A DNA stretch of 14,134 nucleotides, taken from NCBI GenBank assembly GCA_041676645.1, contig JBAYRO010000086.1:1-14134 (forward strand). Direction: 5' to 3'. Below, in pieces: positions 14,014 to 14,134 of the stretch (position 1 is the stretch's first letter; each line of letters opens with the position of its first letter). The position numbers and the translations under genes were made by a program. The stretch comes from JAMLIN01 sp041676645 (GTDB taxonomy: Bacteria > Pseudomonadota > Gammaproteobacteria > Burkholderiales > Burkholderiaceae_E). Below the pieces are notes generated by a model, which searched no databases, was not told the origin of the DNA, and saw only the letters and a program-made list of their open reading frames with translations.

Positions 14014-14134
14014 TCAGCTGCGCTCGCCCACGGTCTCCAGGGTGGCGTTGTTGGCGATCACGTCGCCGTCGCGAACCGCCTCGGCCAGCTCGGCACGGAC
14101 CTCGTCGCGCGTCAGGATCCCCTGGCCGGGAGCG
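14014..14134 (-). CDS. C-terminus of a small DUF4148-like protein (5' end outside window)
   Basis: On the minus strand the last 39 codons of a gene enter from the right edge and end in TGA (14016-14014). The visible protein contains ILTRDEVRAELAEAVRDGD and ends VGERS. The 'LTR.EVRAEL..A...GD' pattern is typical of DUF4148, a family of short exported proteins common in Burkholderiales with no assigned function. Codon use is like the neighbours, and a strong terminator follows the stop. The signal peptide expected of the family would lie outside the window. The reading frame is convincing; the family call rests on one motif. Confidence 0.6.
   Translation of the reverse strand, partial: APGQGILTRDEVRAELAEAVRDGDVIANNATLETVGERS

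Noticed and set aside
1..14134. Mobile element, phage, CRISPR, tRNA or defence system
   Set aside because: No transposase, integrase, terminal repeats, spaced repeats, tRNA-like cloverleaf or nuclease/toxin domains seen on either strand; base composition is even throughout.

Overview
The window is very GC-rich and densely coded, with short gaps and genes on both strands. It looks like ordinary chromosome of a betaproteobacterium, most likely of the order Burkholderiales. This is inferred from a DUF748 envelope protein, a DUF4148-like fragment at the right edge, a small secreted CX10C-repeat protein of a type I associate with that group, and the codon bias. There is no rRNA, tRNA, insertion sequence, phage gene or CRISPR array.

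Layout. 1-2683 holds the 3' part of a large AsmA-superfamily (DUF748) protein whose start lies outside the window. 2721-4339 is a probable two-gene operon: an isocitrate lyase/PEP mutase-fold enzyme and a TauE/SafE (TSUP) exporter. 4418-6175 is a divergent pair: an MFS permease on minus and a Rid-family protein on plus. 6196-9385 is an efflux-type block: a Bcr/CflA transporter divergent from a TetR regulator, with a clear palindromic operator between them, then a second MFS exporter behind the regulator. 9330-11320 is a run of envelope proteins: a small secreted protein with two CX10C repeats, a lipoprotein with a 2-keto-4-pentenoate hydratase (FAH-like) domain, and an exported PrxQ/BCP-type peroxiredoxin. 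11604-13955 is one reading frame with two complete acyl-CoA dehydrogenase halves, matching the small and large subunits normally made by two genes (PimD/PimC-like). The right edge is the C-terminus of a small DUF4148-like protein on minus, separated by a strong hairpin that can serve both converging genes.

How the genes may work together. The regulatory unit I trust most is TetR plus Bcr/CflA, and possibly the second MFS exporter. The enzyme/TSUP/MFS/Rid neighbourhood suggests handling of a small organic acid, but nothing in the sequence identifies the substrate. The fused dehydrogenase should oxidise an acyl-CoA thioester, with catalytic and FAD-binding signatures divided between its halves. 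I found no convincing evidence of a novel defence, mobile or RNA system. The best leads are the dehydrogenase fusion, the lipoprotein hydratase and the TetR operator.
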